The notes under the pieces: generated by a model
Database searches by the model: none
What the model was told of the DNA's origin: nothing
What the model saw: the letters and a program-made list of their open reading frames with translations, nothing else
Made by a program: the position numbers and the translations under genes
Part shown: in pieces, positions 9,891 through 22,370 of the stretch
Layout of the letters: each line of letters starts with the position of its first letter
Position numbering within the stretch: position 1 is the stretch's first letter
DNA from: Synaphobranchus kaupii
Lineage: Eukaryota > Chordata > Actinopteri > Anguilliformes > Synaphobranchidae
Direction of reading: 5' to 3'
Assembly (NCBI GenBank): GCA_029718625.1
Contig: CM056376.1
Span: forward strand, 27,394,387 to 27,458,386
Length of the DNA stretch: 64,000 nt

Positions 9891-12800
9891 CTTTGTTCCA
9901 CCATTTGTCTTGTTTAGGAGCATTCCATACAGGGCTCAAGTCTGTGCATTACCTTCAGAAACTCGTGCACAATCCAGACCTGGGCTGGAATCACCCAGGT
10001 TTCCTCAGCTGCCTCCTGCCGCCCCCCCCCACACCCCCACACACGCCCCCTGCTCTCTGAGTGTGGAGGGGACCAGTACTAGGCAACAGTGAGTGGCCCT
10101 TTAGAGCTACCTGTCAGGCAGCACCCAGGACATTAAATTAAGCAGGAGGTTCTGATGGTAACAAGGCAGAAGGGGCGTGGCGGTGGGGAACTCAATAAGG
10201 CTGCACCTCCCGGCCCTCCTGACTGCCACTCCACTTGGTATCTGATTAGCAGCCTATCCTGGTGGATGTGAGGGGAGGGGGCGGGGGGGCGGAGAGGAAG
10301 GGGGTGTAACTGAATCAGTAGCTCCAGAGACCATTTGAAATCACGCCACAGTCACGGCAACGGGCGTGAGCTAACGTCTCTCAACAAGATGATGTGGAAA
10401 CGCTTAGGCCTCTCTAAAACTGCCCCCCTCCCCTCCTCCTGTGTCACATCAAATTACACCCAGCAGCAGGGTCTGTGGTCTGCAGTCTGCAGAATAGGGT
10501 CGCTTTACTTTTCTGGTCGCCTTTCGCACCAGACTGAGGCTGTATAAGATGGCGACTCACCGTCGGTGTAGTACACAGTCCTTTGGTGTAGTACCGTTCC
10601 TGTCGCGCTAAACAGAACTGACTTTCCCCCTCATACATGCAGCGGACACATCTGTGTATTAATCAAGTTAAAAAATTTTTTTTATTGTGTTCAATGAGTG
10701 TCTGTTTGCGCTCCCGGCAGTTGTGCAATGTACTGATGTGAGGCTTTTCCCACGACGCCACTGGGGGGGAACGGGCTGGCGCACCATATCACTTGCTCGC
10801 TAGCTTGTAGCAATTATACACGATGAGAGATTATCTTAAATTAGCACGCGAGGCAAAAATCTAATTCCACTTTGGTGCATTGCTTTGAGCCAGGACTAAG
10901 ATGCAACAGCTTTATAGCTATTTCAGTGAAATATTGTTCATATTTTCTTTTCTTTTTTCAATATCTTGTTAATGTCATTAGAGAGTTTTTACCTGAGATT
11001 AGAGACTAGAGGTTTGAATACACAATGTGACCAATGGCTGAGATGCAGAAGCTTAAAAAGGGTCAAACATGTCCCCCCACCTGGTCCGCGATTAAACCCC
11101 CCCCCCCCTCAGTCAACAGGTATCTGAACCCCCCCCCCCCACCTGTGTATACAAAATTATACACACCTTTACACAGACACTGAAGAGACTGTCTGTGCTT
11201 ATGGCCTTATTAGCCATACAGACAGGAAGTGTTAGTTGCTAAGGAACTTTGCATATTTCTTTGAGCTCTGTGATTGGCAGAGCCACAAGGGGTTTACTGT
11301 CACCTTGTTTTGGGCACCGTTGCTGCAACCGTCGCTGTCTTTGCGACAGCAATAAACGACCTGCAAATGTAGTTAAAATGGTGGCCAGGTGCCAGAAGTT
11401 TTATTTTTTTATTTTTTTGCGGATGGATCCTCTGGCGAGACCAAGCTGCTGCAGTCTAACAGGTCGGGCGAAAAGGAGGATTTTTCTGTAACTTGAGTGG
11501 TGATAAGACTGCCACTAATGTCCTGTATATGTCAGCTGCAGAAATACAAAAAATAGGCCCTATGCCTTCTCTCCCACACGGTCTTGGCTCAGGTCAAACA
11601 ATAACAGTGATATGCTTCAGTTCTGTCTCAAGTAAATTTAGCCTCTATTTCATGTCCTCTACCGATCTAGTTTGCAGGAGAGCCGACACTTTCGCGAGCG
11701 CCGGCTCTATTTGGAATATTTCATTTGAAGTGCCATCTGGAGAGCGTGGAGGAGCGTGCTGCATGCCTTGAGTGTAGCAGAGGCTGTATCGACTGTGCCC
11801 TGTTTTCTGTTCGAGTGCTGTACTGTCCCCAATGCCACAGAAGACAATAAACAAGTCATTTTTTCCACATATCTGCAAAACTTTCTCATTGAAAATAATA
11901 TTTCGTAATTTAAAAGTAATAAGTTTTTTGTTATTTACAGCCATGATCTCATACAAGGTTTAAAATGAAAGGCCCAGGAGTAGAACTCACATACTCTTTC
12001 AGAATGACCAGGGCTTGAGCTCTAGATTCTTAGTTAATAAAATAGATTAATAAAGTAAAAATTGAGAACAGCAGACTACAGATGAACAGGAAGACTGGTT
12101 TAGCGAAACCGAGACTGTCCTGAAGGTTCGGCATCAGTAGTTACAGGCTCCATGTATACCGTTTACCCAGATATTACCGTCCATGTGCATCACCCATGAC
12201 AACATAAAGCAGAGAACACAAGGTTACATTGGGCTAAGAAGTCCCACAAGGATTTCTGCAGTAAATAAGAAATCATGGAAAGTACATTTTAATTCAGTGA
12301 ATCAGTGATGACATTATTAACTCATGCATAACAATTTATGTGGCAGATTTAATGTTGTACTTTTTTTTCCCCTTTATGATTACTGGCTTTCCAAATCGCA
12401 TTTTTGTTAGCAATAAAATCAAATTGAATGCTGCCAACATTGCGGCCAATGTACAGTTATAAAATTTCCATTTTCCGCTATATGTTTTGCGTAACAGTGT
12501 ATAATTAAACACTATGTTGCTGTCGGTGGCTTGTTGTTGAAATAAATTAAGTGATCCTAATCACACACAAACACAGAGGTAATCATCCCATTAGCCTTCG
12601 AGCGCCTTCTTTCAGTCACCATCATTCTGCCTAAGTGTCGGGACGTCTGCAGCGATCGTGCACGCTCCAATGCAAGTCGTGCTGGAGGGAGTTGCAATCG
12701 CGCAGCTCAAGTCCTCGACTGAAACTTTAGTTCTGCCCTTTCAAGCGAGTCTCTCACTGGCGGTGTTTGTAAGCGAAATCTATCCCCCCACAGCCGCACT

Positions 12801-14449
12801 GAACGTTTTAAAGCACGCTCTTTCTCTGGTCCATTTATAGAAAACACACAGACACGGGTTATTATTGGAGACGACGAGTAGCCTAGCTGAAACCACAACC
12901 ACTCCAGCATTTTTATGGGCCTATGTCGTGTTTTTCAGGGGGGTTTTGCATTTAGTTGGTATAAATGGCTAGAGCTATTGATTATTCACCAAGTGGAAAA
13001 TGTACAGTAATGGGACCGAAGAATTTGAGGATTGGCGAGATTTTCTGCCTGTCGTTTTACGGCCGTCGCTGCGATTAGCCTGCGCGTCTGCAAAACTATG
13101 GGCAATTGCATTCGCATTCGCACTCGCAGACGACAGAATTTTTTGCACTATTGCCCCCCCCCCCCCCCCATACAAAACTGTAAATCAAACACAACGCCTC
13201 CTGTCTGTTATTGTTCCCTCGAAGGAAGAAATCGGGCCAAAACCCCTCAATTTCTCCTCCCCCCCCACATAGCCGTAGGATTCACGTTCTTTCCGACCTA
13301 AAGCTGGAGATGAAACAAGTTTATTTTCAACCGTTATTATTTTAAGCAGTTCCTTTGCGGACAGCGTGGGGTTTGTAAAGTTAATAACACGGAGATTGTG
13401 GTCTGCGCCAGTGCGGAATTAAAGTCAGTAATATTGCTTTCCGCAAAGCTTCATTCCTCATCCGATTTTTATTTAAAAGTTTCTCCCTAAATTTCTTTTA
13501 TTGCCAATGTTACTGAGTCCGTGTCGTACTATATTCAAAACAAAATAATTAAAAGAAGCATCAGTGCATCTGTCATATTTGCAAGAAAATCTTTACCTAT
13601 GAAACGGCACTCACCATACTGGGCTATAGCTATCTGAAAGAACAGTGTGTTACAGCAAATATGGACGGTGTTTTTACCAGGGCAGGAATTCAACAGGGAC
13701 TTCCCAAATATTCTCTGTTCTGCCATTGCATATTTTTGTGGTGTTGGAAGTGCTGTGATAAAAAAAAGACTGTAGCCTATATTTTATTATCTCCGATGTT
13801 TATTTTTTTACATAAACGTTTGTTTTTAAAAAAAATTTTTGCATCCTACATTCTCCTCCCTTATAATGCTTGTTGCTTCTGTTGGAAGACGGCCGAATCC
13901 TCACGTGTGATTTTATTTTTGGCTTCAGTTGACACGTACAGTAATTCTCAAATCACTATTGTCTATTTGGAATGCTTTCCTTTTTGGAAGCTGGTTTGTT
14001 TTTTTCTTTGTTTTTTTTTTTCGTATTCTGATAATTTAAATGTTCAGTATAAAAGAAACCGAATGGTTGACTTTTCAGCCTTGTAAATACAGAACGTAGG
14101 AAGTCCACCAGAGGCAGAGTCTTGGGGTGACAGAACTTGGTATACAACCAAGATGACATAACCCCTCAATACACAATTGTGTGGCTGATGAGAGGTTGAT
14201 GTTGTCAGTGAAGGGTGTGTTCTGTGGAACGTTCCAAGTGAAAATGGGACTGGTTTTAGCTTTTAATTTTGTTTGTGTTTTGGTCATGTGAACTTTTTTT
14301 ATTTTTAGTTTCCGATATTTTTTAATTTGTGTTTGACTTTATAGTTCAATTAAAGGCCTTGAAAAGTAAACTCTTCTCTCCTCCCGCCTTCTCTCGCTCT
14401 CTCTCTCCCTCGATCTCTCTCGATCTCTCTCTCTCTCTCTCTCTCTCAG

Positions 14450-14633
14450 GAACGCTGTGGAATCTCTCCTCCTACGAGCCCCTGAAGATGGTTATCATCA
14501 ACCACGGCCTGCAGACCCTGACAAACGAGGTCATCATACCGCACTCGGGGTGGGAGAACGAGCCCAACGAGGACTCCAAGCCGAGGGACGCCGAGTGGAC
14601 CACCGTCTTCAAGAACACGTCCGGGTGTCTGAG
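14450..14633 (+). CDS. arvcf: arvcf coding exon: end of armadillo repeat 3 and repeat 4
   Basis: The acceptor CTCTCTCAG precedes G AAC GCTG; joined to the phase-1 G of the previous exon this gives GTLWNLSSYEPLKMVI, the highly conserved end of armadillo repeat 3 in the p120 family. The LWNLSS segment lies in the groove that contacts the cadherin juxtamembrane tail (family knowledge). Repeat 4 follows, with the motif IIPHSGWENEPNEDSKPRDA and then WTTVFKNTSGCLR, which match ARVCF far better than CTNND2. The exon is 184 nt and ends CTGAG/GTAGAG in phase 2. Confidence 0.97.
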
Positions 14634-15771
14634 GTAGAGTTCTGCCACGCCCCCCAATGTGTTTCCCCCGAAGCCACACCTCTGCCACGCCTGTCCCTAA
14701 AGCTACACCTGAAATGGCATAGAGCTGACTTGTGTTCGACAAATATACTTTTTAACAGGTCTCTCCTGTTAATTAATTTGGCGTGCGGATGATTGGCTTT
14801 CGAGCGTCGGGGGTACGATGGTCTGTGATGACGGACCTCTCATAGAGACGAAAACCCAATCTCGCTGCACCCCGTTAGAAGCACACAGAGGTGGCGAAGA
14901 CAGACGGCGTGTCAATAGCATCGTGCTAAAAGAGCGTTGTGTGTAATGCTAATGGACCTGGCTGGCAGACGCACGCCAACGCCCCACGCACCTTTCTGAA
15001 AGAGAAACAACCCCCCCCCCCCCTTTACCACACTCCCACCTACTCCGCAGGAAGCTCGCAATTTACCTCTTCAGTCCATTTAATAACCAAAAAAAAGAAT
15101 TACATAAATCACTTTGGGCAACCTAAATTACTCCACTTTGTTTCTCTGTCCATTAGCATTAATCTAGCCTTTTTGTTTTGGAGAGCTAAGTGCAGAACCC
15201 ATGGGGGGTGAGGGGGTGGGGGCTGTGTCTTCATTCCGCATTGAGATAAAGATATTTAGGCTCGGAGTGTTAGCTTATCGTCATGACTAGTCAACCTTAC
15301 AATTGTCCCATGGTGAAGGGTTCTGTAAAGGGTGTAGACGAACCGTACAGGGACTCTATTTCCATGTTGTTTGGGTTCCCACAGGAGTTGTGGAGTGGTG
15401 GATTAAGTAGTATGTGTAAATGTGCGCATGTTTTGATGTCAAGTTTGTTTTCATAAATCCCAGATCCGCGGTGTACACATCTTTTTTTGTGCATACGCAC
15501 CGTTTATAAATGAGGCCCCCTGGTGTCTTTGGTCGGAATCAGGTTGGGAACAGCGGTGTGGGGTCTGAGACCTGCGTTTGTGGCTAATCTGGCCTTTTCT
15601 GAAAGGCCTGCCATGTTTAGTGACATCATCCAGCGGCGGAACCCTCCTCTCCCCACTGTCCTGGCTTTAATTTGGGCCCCAGAGCCAGCGGTGCCTCCCT
15701 TCTCCACAGAAGCACCTCGGATAGGCGCACGTGTCGCCCTGGCACACAGTCCTTAGCAGCAGCCGCCACAC

Positions 15772-15803
<32 letters not shown>

Positions 15804-16166
15804 AGGCCGGCTCCAGGAAAATTCAAACTTTTCTCCCTTTTTTTTCCTTGTTTTTTTTTTTGTTCCCTCTCTCTTCCACCCTGATTTTCCTCTGAATTTA
15901 ACACATTCCAGATTAAAATTCCTCCCTGTTTTTCCTCTGAATTCCTCTAAAATTACACTCTTTTTTCTGACTCCTCTTCCTCAGGCATCTGAGGCAGTTT
16001 CCGAGACCTCAGCTCGACACAGGCAGTCTGGCTGTCCTTAGATCTCACACACACCCCCCAACCAAAACCCTGGATACTGACCAGCCCCCCCCCCCCCCCC
16101 ATTCTAATGTAATGGGGCTCCCTCACTGCTGGGTCAAGGGGTCTGATCCTCAGCCTTTATCAGTTA

Positions 16167-16806
16167 GTGTTGGGTATTGAGAGCAGGTTGTGTTGGGAGT
16201 ACAGGTGCTCACTTTAGCCGTTAGTGTTGGGTATGAGAGCAGGTTGTGTTGGGAGTACAGGTAGCTCACTTTAGCCTTTATCAGTTAGTGTTGGGTATGA
16301 GAGCAGGTTGTGTTGGGAGTACAGGTGCTCACTTTAGCCTTTATCAGTTAGTGTTGGGTATGAGAGCAGGTTGTGTTGGGAGTACAGGTGCTCACTTTAG
16401 CCTTTATCAGTTAGTGTTGGGTATGAAGAGCAGGTTGTGTTGGGAGTACAGATGCTCACTTTAGCCTTTATCAGTTAGTGTTGGGTATGAGAGCAGGTTG
16501 TGTTGGGAGTACAGGTGTTCACTTTTAGCATTTATCAGTTAGTGTTGGGTATGAGAGCAGGTTGTGTTGGGAGTACAGGTGCTCACTTCAGCCTTTATCA
16601 GTTAGTGTTGGGTATGAGAGCAGGTTGTGTTGGGAGTACAGGTGTTCACTTTAGCCTTTTATCAGTTAGTGTTGGGTATGAAGAGCAGGTTGTGTTGGGA
16701 GTACAGGTGCTCACTTCAGCCTTTATCAGTTAGTGTTGGGTATGAGAGCAGGTTGTGTTGGGAGTACAGGTTCTCACTTCACCCCTTTATCAGTTAGTGT
16801 TGGGTG
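16167..16806. repeat. 63-bp minisatellite, about 10 copies
   Basis: The unit contains TTAGTGTTGGGTATGAGAGC, then CAGGTTGTGTTGGGAGTACA and GCTCACTTTAGCC. The spacing is 62-63 bp (TCAG at 16281 and 16344, for example), with 1-bp indels between copies; the second copy is shortened. Open frames in the array are repeat artefacts. Confidence 0.95.
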
Positions 16807-17943
16807 GATTGGCCACATTGGGCAGGTCAGAGTCTCATCCACAGGGCCTGAGTGTGCCTCCGCCCTCCCCCCCACATCACCTCTCCGTCTGCGTCCCGCA
16901 TCTGACCCCGGGCTGCTGAGCCCATCTCCGTGGAAACAGTAACTAACGACATCTGTTGCCTAGTAAGCTGCTTAGCAGCTATGCCACACTTGCGATAAAC
17001 AGACCCGAGTTCATCGGCATTGCCGATTGCCCCCCCCCCCCCCTTCGTCAAATTAATTTTCTCTTCCCTTGAAATTGAAATAGAGTTGATGACCTGAGCA
17101 GCTCGAGCAGCTTTGTCATGTTAAAACAGCCACTCCCGTCCGTTTAAAACACCGTAGTTCTGAGGCTCCGTTTTCACGTGGGACGTGCCGGACGATGTCG
17201 CGCTCGTCCTGGTGAACCCTGAGGTGACGTGGAGGTCGTTTTCGGTGAGGGCGGGGCGAGGCGGAGGGCGAGGGCAGAGGGGACACCTCTTCATCTCCAT
17301 CTGTGTCACTCCTACATTACTGACCCTTTAGGAAGAGAGACAACCCAAGATTGAGGGAGATAAAGTCAGAGGGGTCACGGCTGTTCTTGTGTTACCCAGT
17401 GTGACCTTGTCACTGCTGGTCCCTCTAAATGGTCAAGTTGATGAATTGCACAAGACATATGGAGACACACACACACACACACACACATACACACACGGGG
17501 GCGGGTTTGGTATGATGGATCGCCCGCCCTCCGTGCCATCAATCACACATTGGCTCCTTCCCCCATTAAGATGAACCTGCCAATGAACTGGCCCCCCCCG
17601 CCTCATAATCCTATTTGATACTGGTAATGGGGTCTCCCGGCGTTCCCATATTCACTTCAGGCCCTACCGACTCAGCTGTGGAATTACTGCTGCGCAGGAG
17701 CAGAGCTAAGGGGGTGTAACAGGGAAAGTGTGTGTGTGTGTGTGTGTCTGTGTGTGTGCGTGTGCTTGTGCATGGGGGGTTGGGGCTCTTTCTCTTATTT
17801 TTTCCTTCAAAAATAATTACTTGATCCATCCCTGCTGCTTGCTGAGTGCTAGTCAGATTTTTCAACACCAACAAACCGTTTTTAAAGTGTCTGAACCCAC
17901 AAGCCTTTCTGCTGAATGTTTCTGGCGAAACACAGTCCATTAC

Positions 17944-18185
17944 GTTACATTACTGCATTTGGCAGGTGCTTTTATCCAGAGTGACATGCACAACTTTTAA
18001 CATTTTACTCTTTACATTTTTACAGGGTATCTTTTACTGAGTATACATTTATGGATATATACTGAAGCAATGCAGTTTAAGTGCCTTGCTCAAGGGCAGA
18101 ACGTCAGTGTCCTACCTGGGAATCGAACCTGCAGCCTTTAGGTTACAGGCCCAGTTCCCTACCCGTTATACTACACTGCCACCCC
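17944..18185 (-). mobile_element. tRNA-derived SINE (V-SINE-like)
   Basis: Read on the - strand, the tRNA-like head lies at the right end (B-box-like GGTTCGATTCCCAGGTAG at about 18113-18130 reversed). A central CTTGAGCAAGGCACTTAA and a tail ending in GACTCTGGATAAAAGC-like sequence (TTTTATCCAGAGTGACATG on the + strand) follow. This is close to full length and similar to the copy at 21104-21314. Confidence 0.7.
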
Positions 18186-18689
18186 GATCACCGTCGATTC
18201 ATAACATAGTTTTTAATGCTTTTGCTTTTACATTTTCCCTCAAAAAGTCTTTCACTTTGCTTTGCTTCAGTCGAGCGTATGTTTACAGGTGCATTCCTGT
18301 GTGCACCACAGCACCTGTGTGTGACCCAAGTGTGTGGGCGTCTGCTGTTGACGTGCAGGTGTGTTTAGGTGATGGGGATAAGCAGTTGTTGCAGGTGTGT
18401 GGGCACCTGGCAGAGGTGGTCCGCCTGTCACAGCTGCACAAGCATCTGATGAGGGGGACACAGGGTCCGACTGTAGCGTCTGCTAACGGCTGCGTAGCAT
18501 CTGCTAATGGTTGCGTAGCATCTTAGCATCTGCTAATGGCTGCGTATTCAATTAAATTTACTTTGTATAGTGATTTTTACAGGGAAGTATCACAAAGAAG
18601 AGAAACAAATGGTTAGCAAATCAGCTAATGGGTGCGTAGCATCTGACGCTGTATTACAGTAGCTCATGTGGTTGTGCAACTTTTTAATG

Positions 18690-18860
18690 CAATTCAATTC
18701 AATTTTATTTGTATCTGTCTTTTTTTTACAAAGACCCATTACAGAGGAAACAGAAAGGAAAATTGGGTAAAAACCAGGAATTAACCCAAAAAGTAGGGAA
18801 AAAACTCCCCAGAGGAAAGATATCTCGGGAGGAACCCGGCTGTAGAGTTGAAGCCCGTCC
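18690..18860. repeat. Dispersed repeat (AATTCAATTTTATTTGTAT type)
   Basis: The segment begins with CAATTCAATTTTATTTGTAT and ends with ACTCCCCAGAGGAAAGATAT followed by GGGAGGAACCCGGCT, a combination I recognise from a very common non-coding fish repeat. A weaker relative lies at 18545-18600. The superfamily is uncertain. Confidence 0.45.
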
Positions 18861-18882
18861 TCATTAGCGGAACGTGGGCTCA

Positions 18883-18993
18883 GTGTGGGCGTGTCCTTCG
18901 TTTGCGGGGTGTGAGCTAAGTGTGGGCGTGTCCCTCGTTAGCGGGGTGTGAGCTCAGTGTGGGCGTGTCCCTCGTTAGCGGTGTGTGGGCTCA
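18883..18993. repeat. 37-bp tandem repeat ending at the splice acceptor of the next exon
   Basis: GTGTGGGCGTGTCC recurs at 18883, 18920 and 18957 (37-bp steps), with the related words GTGTGAGCT and CGTTAGCGG between. The last partial unit ends about 20 bp before the acceptor at 19012. Confidence 0.85.
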
Positions 18994-19012
18994 GTGTCTC
19001 TCCTCGTTGCAG

Positions 19013-19130
19013 GAATGTAAGTTCTGACGGGGCGGAGGCGCGTCGGAGGCTGAGGGAGTGTGACGGTCTGGTGGACGCTCTGCTCCACGCCCTGCAGTCG
19101 GCTGTGGGGAAGAAGGACATGGACAACAAG
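19013..19130 (+). CDS. arvcf: arvcf coding exon: end of armadillo repeat 4, start of repeat 5
   Basis: The acceptor CGTTGCAG is followed by G AAT GTA AGT; joined to the phase-2 AG this reads [19 protein letters not shown], then [20 protein letters not shown] and K. The block is nearly identical to vertebrate ARVCF; CTNND1 and CTNND2 differ at several of these positions (SSERSEARRKL and SSAGEEARRRM, from memory). The 118-nt exon ends AACAAG/GTGAGA in phase 0. Confidence 0.97.
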
Positions 19131-19165
19131 GTGAGAAGCTCCGCCCTAGAGCCACCCACTCACTC

Positions 19166-19196
<31 letters not shown>

Positions 19197-20692
19197 CAAT
19201 AATAATATTAATTATTATTATTTTTTAAAAATTATTATTTTTATAATACATTTATTGATTGTGTTCGTATTGTGCATGGATACACGAATCGCACCCTTGA
19301 ATCCAAATCCAGCCCTGGGCTGCGGTCCAATCCGTTAAATGTTCTGCCCTCGTAAACTTCGCTTGCAAACTTCCCTCGCAAGGATGTGGCGCAGCACCAA
19401 AACAACACGAGTAGACACTCGAACCGACGGGGAGGATCAAGGGAGGGAGCGGAATTGTTTTTGAATTGGACCGCACTTGCACTCGGAAATTCTCCAGAGC
19501 CAGTGGCACCAGCAGGCCATTGACAAATGAGTTTATGCAAAACTTTCCAATAAGTTGCATAAGATAGCAACCTCCAACCAACATCTCAATTTTTATTCTG
19601 GCAAAAGAGCAAACTAGAATGAAATGATTGACAATCAATTTATTGATAGACAGCACTTTAAAATACCTGATAAGCAGGAATGGGGAATAATACACTTGTA
19701 TGTTACAAAATGCCTCCGAATCAGATATATTAATAAACTGCAATCAAAACAGTGAATGCATTGCCTAGATTGCTTTGCAGGTAGCACAGAAGTCAAACAT
19801 AAAAGAGGCGAGCAAGCTGTATTGAATATGAAATCCAAGCAAAATGTATTTTTAATATTGCCCATGCTTATAAGCTTGCACTGGCTCATTTGCTGGATAC
19901 TCGCAATGAGCTTATTATGTAGCTAGTTATCGTTAACTAGCCTGAAATAATCATTCTAATACTGCATCCTAGTATGCCATAACATGAAACTATTCGCTGG
20001 AGATACGTTTTAAAGCGATTTTAAATCAATGTTATTTCCTAATTTATTCAACATTTCAGTCTTGCAATAAAAAAAATACTTTTTAAAAAATACTTTGGTG
20101 CCGCTTTCTCTATTTTTAGGATTTTTCCCGGGAGATATGTAAAGGCCGTTAAACTTCGAAAACAGGAAGCTTTGGGTTACAGTAAAGCATTCTGGGCAAA
20201 TTCACTGTCTGCAGTCTTGCGGACTTGTTCCCTCGAGCCAAATCGAGGGTCGAGGGACTAATTTAACGTACTTCACTTGCATTTCTAATGGATTGCACCG
20301 CACTTGCTTTTGGCAACGCACAACTTCCGGTTTCTAAAGGGATTCCCCCAAGTGGAAGTGACGAAGGGAAGTGCAGGAGGGCAGAACATTTAATGGATTG
20401 GACCGCAGCCCTGGTTTTATTTTCTCCCAGGTAGTTATCTGAACAATAAGTACTGCTGATTGGCCAGACTGTCTTCACACCTGACTCCCAGGTAAAGGGA
20501 GAGTGGAAGACCAGCAGTTCTCAGCCCCTCGAGGAGCGCGTGATTTGAGTAACTGGGGTATAGCGCTTTTCATGATCACAAAGGGGGGAAATTCACCTGA
20601 ACCACTACACCCCTGTAGCCCTGACCAGTGTGGCGCACAGCGGCCATTTTGGCTCAGAATGCTGACCGCGTGGCCTGTGCTGTTTCCCGCAG
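19131..20692 (+). other. arvcf intron, 1.6 kb, largely a hAT-like element
   Basis: After an ATA repeat (19167-19225), most of the intron lies between two inverted ends. The left end near 19314 reads GGGCTGCGGTCCAATCC and continues TTAAATGTTCTGCCCTC. The right end near 20413 reads the same in reverse complement (CAGGGCTGCGGTCCAATCC). The ends resemble hAT-type termini, but I could not find a matching 8-bp duplication. The inside (19.4-20.3 kb) has no transposase frame. Confidence 0.6.
19314..20413. mobile_element. Non-autonomous hAT-like element, about 1.1 kb
   Basis: Terminal inverted repeats of about 35 bp start CAGGGCTGCGGTCC (left copy with CTGGGC). A GCACTTGC word recurs beyond them on both arms. 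No open frame resembles a hAT transposase. Target-site duplication not identified, so boundaries are approximate. Confidence 0.5.
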
Positions 20693-20864
20693 TCGGTGGA
20701 GAACTGCGTGTGCATCATGCGGAACCTGTCCTACCACGTGCACAAGGAGATCCCAGGGGCGGAGCGCTTCCAGGACCCCGGGGCCGTGCAGACGCCAGGA
20801 TCCGGGGGTCCCCAGAGGAAGAAGAAGGATGACGCCGGCTGCTTCGGCGGAAAGAAGGCCAAAG
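20693..20864 (+). CDS. arvcf: arvcf coding exon: armadillo repeat 5 end and basic insert loop
   Basis: After the acceptor TTTCCCGCAG the exon reads SVENCVCIMRNLSYHVHKEI, the last helix of armadillo repeat 5. It then leaves the helical repeat for the family's long insert loop: PGAERFQDPG, a Gly/Pro-rich stretch, then QRKKKDD and CFGGKKAK. In p120 proteins this Lys-rich loop between repeats 5 and 6 is linked to nuclear localisation and acidic partners. CFGGKKAK is the ARVCF form (p120 has CFGAKKGK). The 172-nt exon ends AAAG/GTAAGG in phase 1. The loop is split over this exon, the 18-nt exon and the next one, which suits alternative splicing. Confidence 0.97.
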
Positions 20865-21603
20865 GTAAGGGCCGTCGGCGTGGCCCCTGGGGGCCAGAGT
20901 CTCTTCCTCTTCCTCCTTCCTCCTCCATCTTCCGTTGGAGCCGCTGAACACATACGCGACCTCGTTCTCCCCGTAAGCAGAAGGGAAGCACTGCAGTTTC
21001 ACAGAAAATGGAGAGACGGTGGACATCCCACCTTTTGGGGGGGGATGTCCACCGTTACAGTGTAACCCATCCATCCATCCACCTGGTTCCCCTTTTCTGT
21101 CTACATCACATTACTGCCGTTTAGCCGACACTCTTATCCAGAGCGACTAACACATTTTATTTTTTACATAGTATCCATTCTTACCGCTGGATATATACTG
21201 AAGCCATTCAGGTTAAGTACCTTGCTCAAGGGTATAAAGGCAGTGTCTTGTCTGGGAATCGAACCTGCAACCTTTGGGTTACAAGCCCAGTTCCCTACCC
21301 ATTATACTACACTGAATAGAATCTTTCTTTTAGCTTTTAGCTTCAGATTGTCCCTCCGCACTGAAATGAAATGACAGTTGAACCGTTGCACGCTGTGAAT
21401 GAAAGGCTACATCACTGCGCTCGTGTCAGCTTGGTGTGTGCTGTTGTTTGTATGTGTCGGGAAACCCACCCCCCCCACGTGATGTCTCAGCTCTGTTCAT
21501 TTACCCCTGGGAGGGTGTGGCGGGAGGGCGGGGTGGTTTCTGGCGGTTCAGCTACATACACTTCTCTGAGCTTATACCTGCTGCTTCCACTGCCAGCTAA
21601 CCG

Positions 21604-21661
<58 letters not shown>

Positions 21662-22370
21662 AGAAGGAGATGAACTGCACAACAGCGATTGCTCCGTCTG
21701 CAGGGTACACACTGCTTTTGTGCTCCTGTACCAATCTGCCGTTACTCCTCCAGGTGTGACGTCCATGGGGGAATCCATAGGACCATAGGGAATGCTAAGT
21801 GCTCCTGTCTTAAATTGGATATGGATCTGAACAGGGGGCCATTTTCTTTTTTCTACTTCTTTGAGTAAACTTCCCCACAAATGAAGACGCAAGCCACCGC
21901 ACTGCTGCGTTCAGTGCGAGGGAAGGGTTGTTTGAGGGTACACGGGGCACGTGCAGATGAGACGTCTCTTATAGTTTGTTTGCTCTGTCAGTTTGTTTTT
22001 GTTTGTGCCGAGTACCTGACACCACAGGGGCGCATTCTTGCTCCATTTAATGCGCTACGGTGCTGACATCACTTCCTCTCTGAACACCGTCCCCAGAGAA
22101 TACTTCTGTTACTGCTAATGGATTTTATTTTCTGCATGTCTTTTTTTTTCTGCTGTGCACTTGTTCTCTCTCTCTTTCCATCTCTCTCTCTCTCTCTCTC
22201 TCTTATTTTCCCCCTTTAGAAGTCTTGACTTTATTTAACTTTTTGCTTTTGAGTGGAGAAGTGTTGAGCTGTGAAATCTGTCATCTCTTAATACACACAC
22301 CTTATTGTCATGACTGTTCTCTCTTCCCCCTGTTTGCGATGGGCATCGCTGCTTCCGTGGCTAACTGTAG
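20865..22370 (+). other. arvcf intron, 1.5 kb
   Basis: Holds a short fold-back (ACGGTGGACATCCC at 21016-21029 with its exact reverse complement at 21042-21055), a near-complete SINE, a GT array at 21606-21660 and a CT tract at 22163-22203. No extra exon recognised. The acceptor of the next exon is weak in pyrimidines (GGCTAACTGTAG). Confidence 0.85.
21104..21314 (-). mobile_element. tRNA-derived SINE (V-SINE-like)
   Basis: The + strand carries CACTCTTATCCAGAGCGACT, ACCTTGCTCAAGGGTATAAA, GGGAATCGAACCTGCAACCT and TATACTACACTG in that order. On the - strand this is a tRNA-like head with a B box (GGTTCGATTCCC) followed by the V-like tail. Confidence 0.75.

Larger units (their letters stand above)
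6733..14449 (+). other. arvcf intron, 7.7 kb
   Basis: A GT (GTACGG) to AG (CTCTCTCAG) intron between phase-1 exons. It holds a palindromic hAT MITE, an adjacent piggyBac-like element, a SINE, a long CA array and several C homopolymers (11097, 11131, 13149), listed separately where structured. The segment 7496-7640 resembles the diverged repeat at 47931-48130. The stretch 8150-8650 is CpG-richer than its surroundings. I see no second gene; the short open frames at 8.1-8.7, 10.3-12.9 and 13.6-14.1 kb match nothing I recognise. Confidence 0.85.
14634..19012 (+). other. arvcf intron, 4.4 kb
   Basis: Holds a run of about 28 C at 15774-15801, a 63-bp minisatellite, a CA array (17463-17497), a GT array (17727-17760), a SINE, a dispersed repeat and a short minisatellite just before the next acceptor. 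No other coding sequence was recognised; open frames at 15.5-15.9 and 17.1-17.3 kb look like chance. Confidence 0.85.

Noticed and set aside
11645..11956. A 103-aa - strand open frame in the 7.7-kb intron
   Set aside because: No recognisable domain and no splicing or promoter context.
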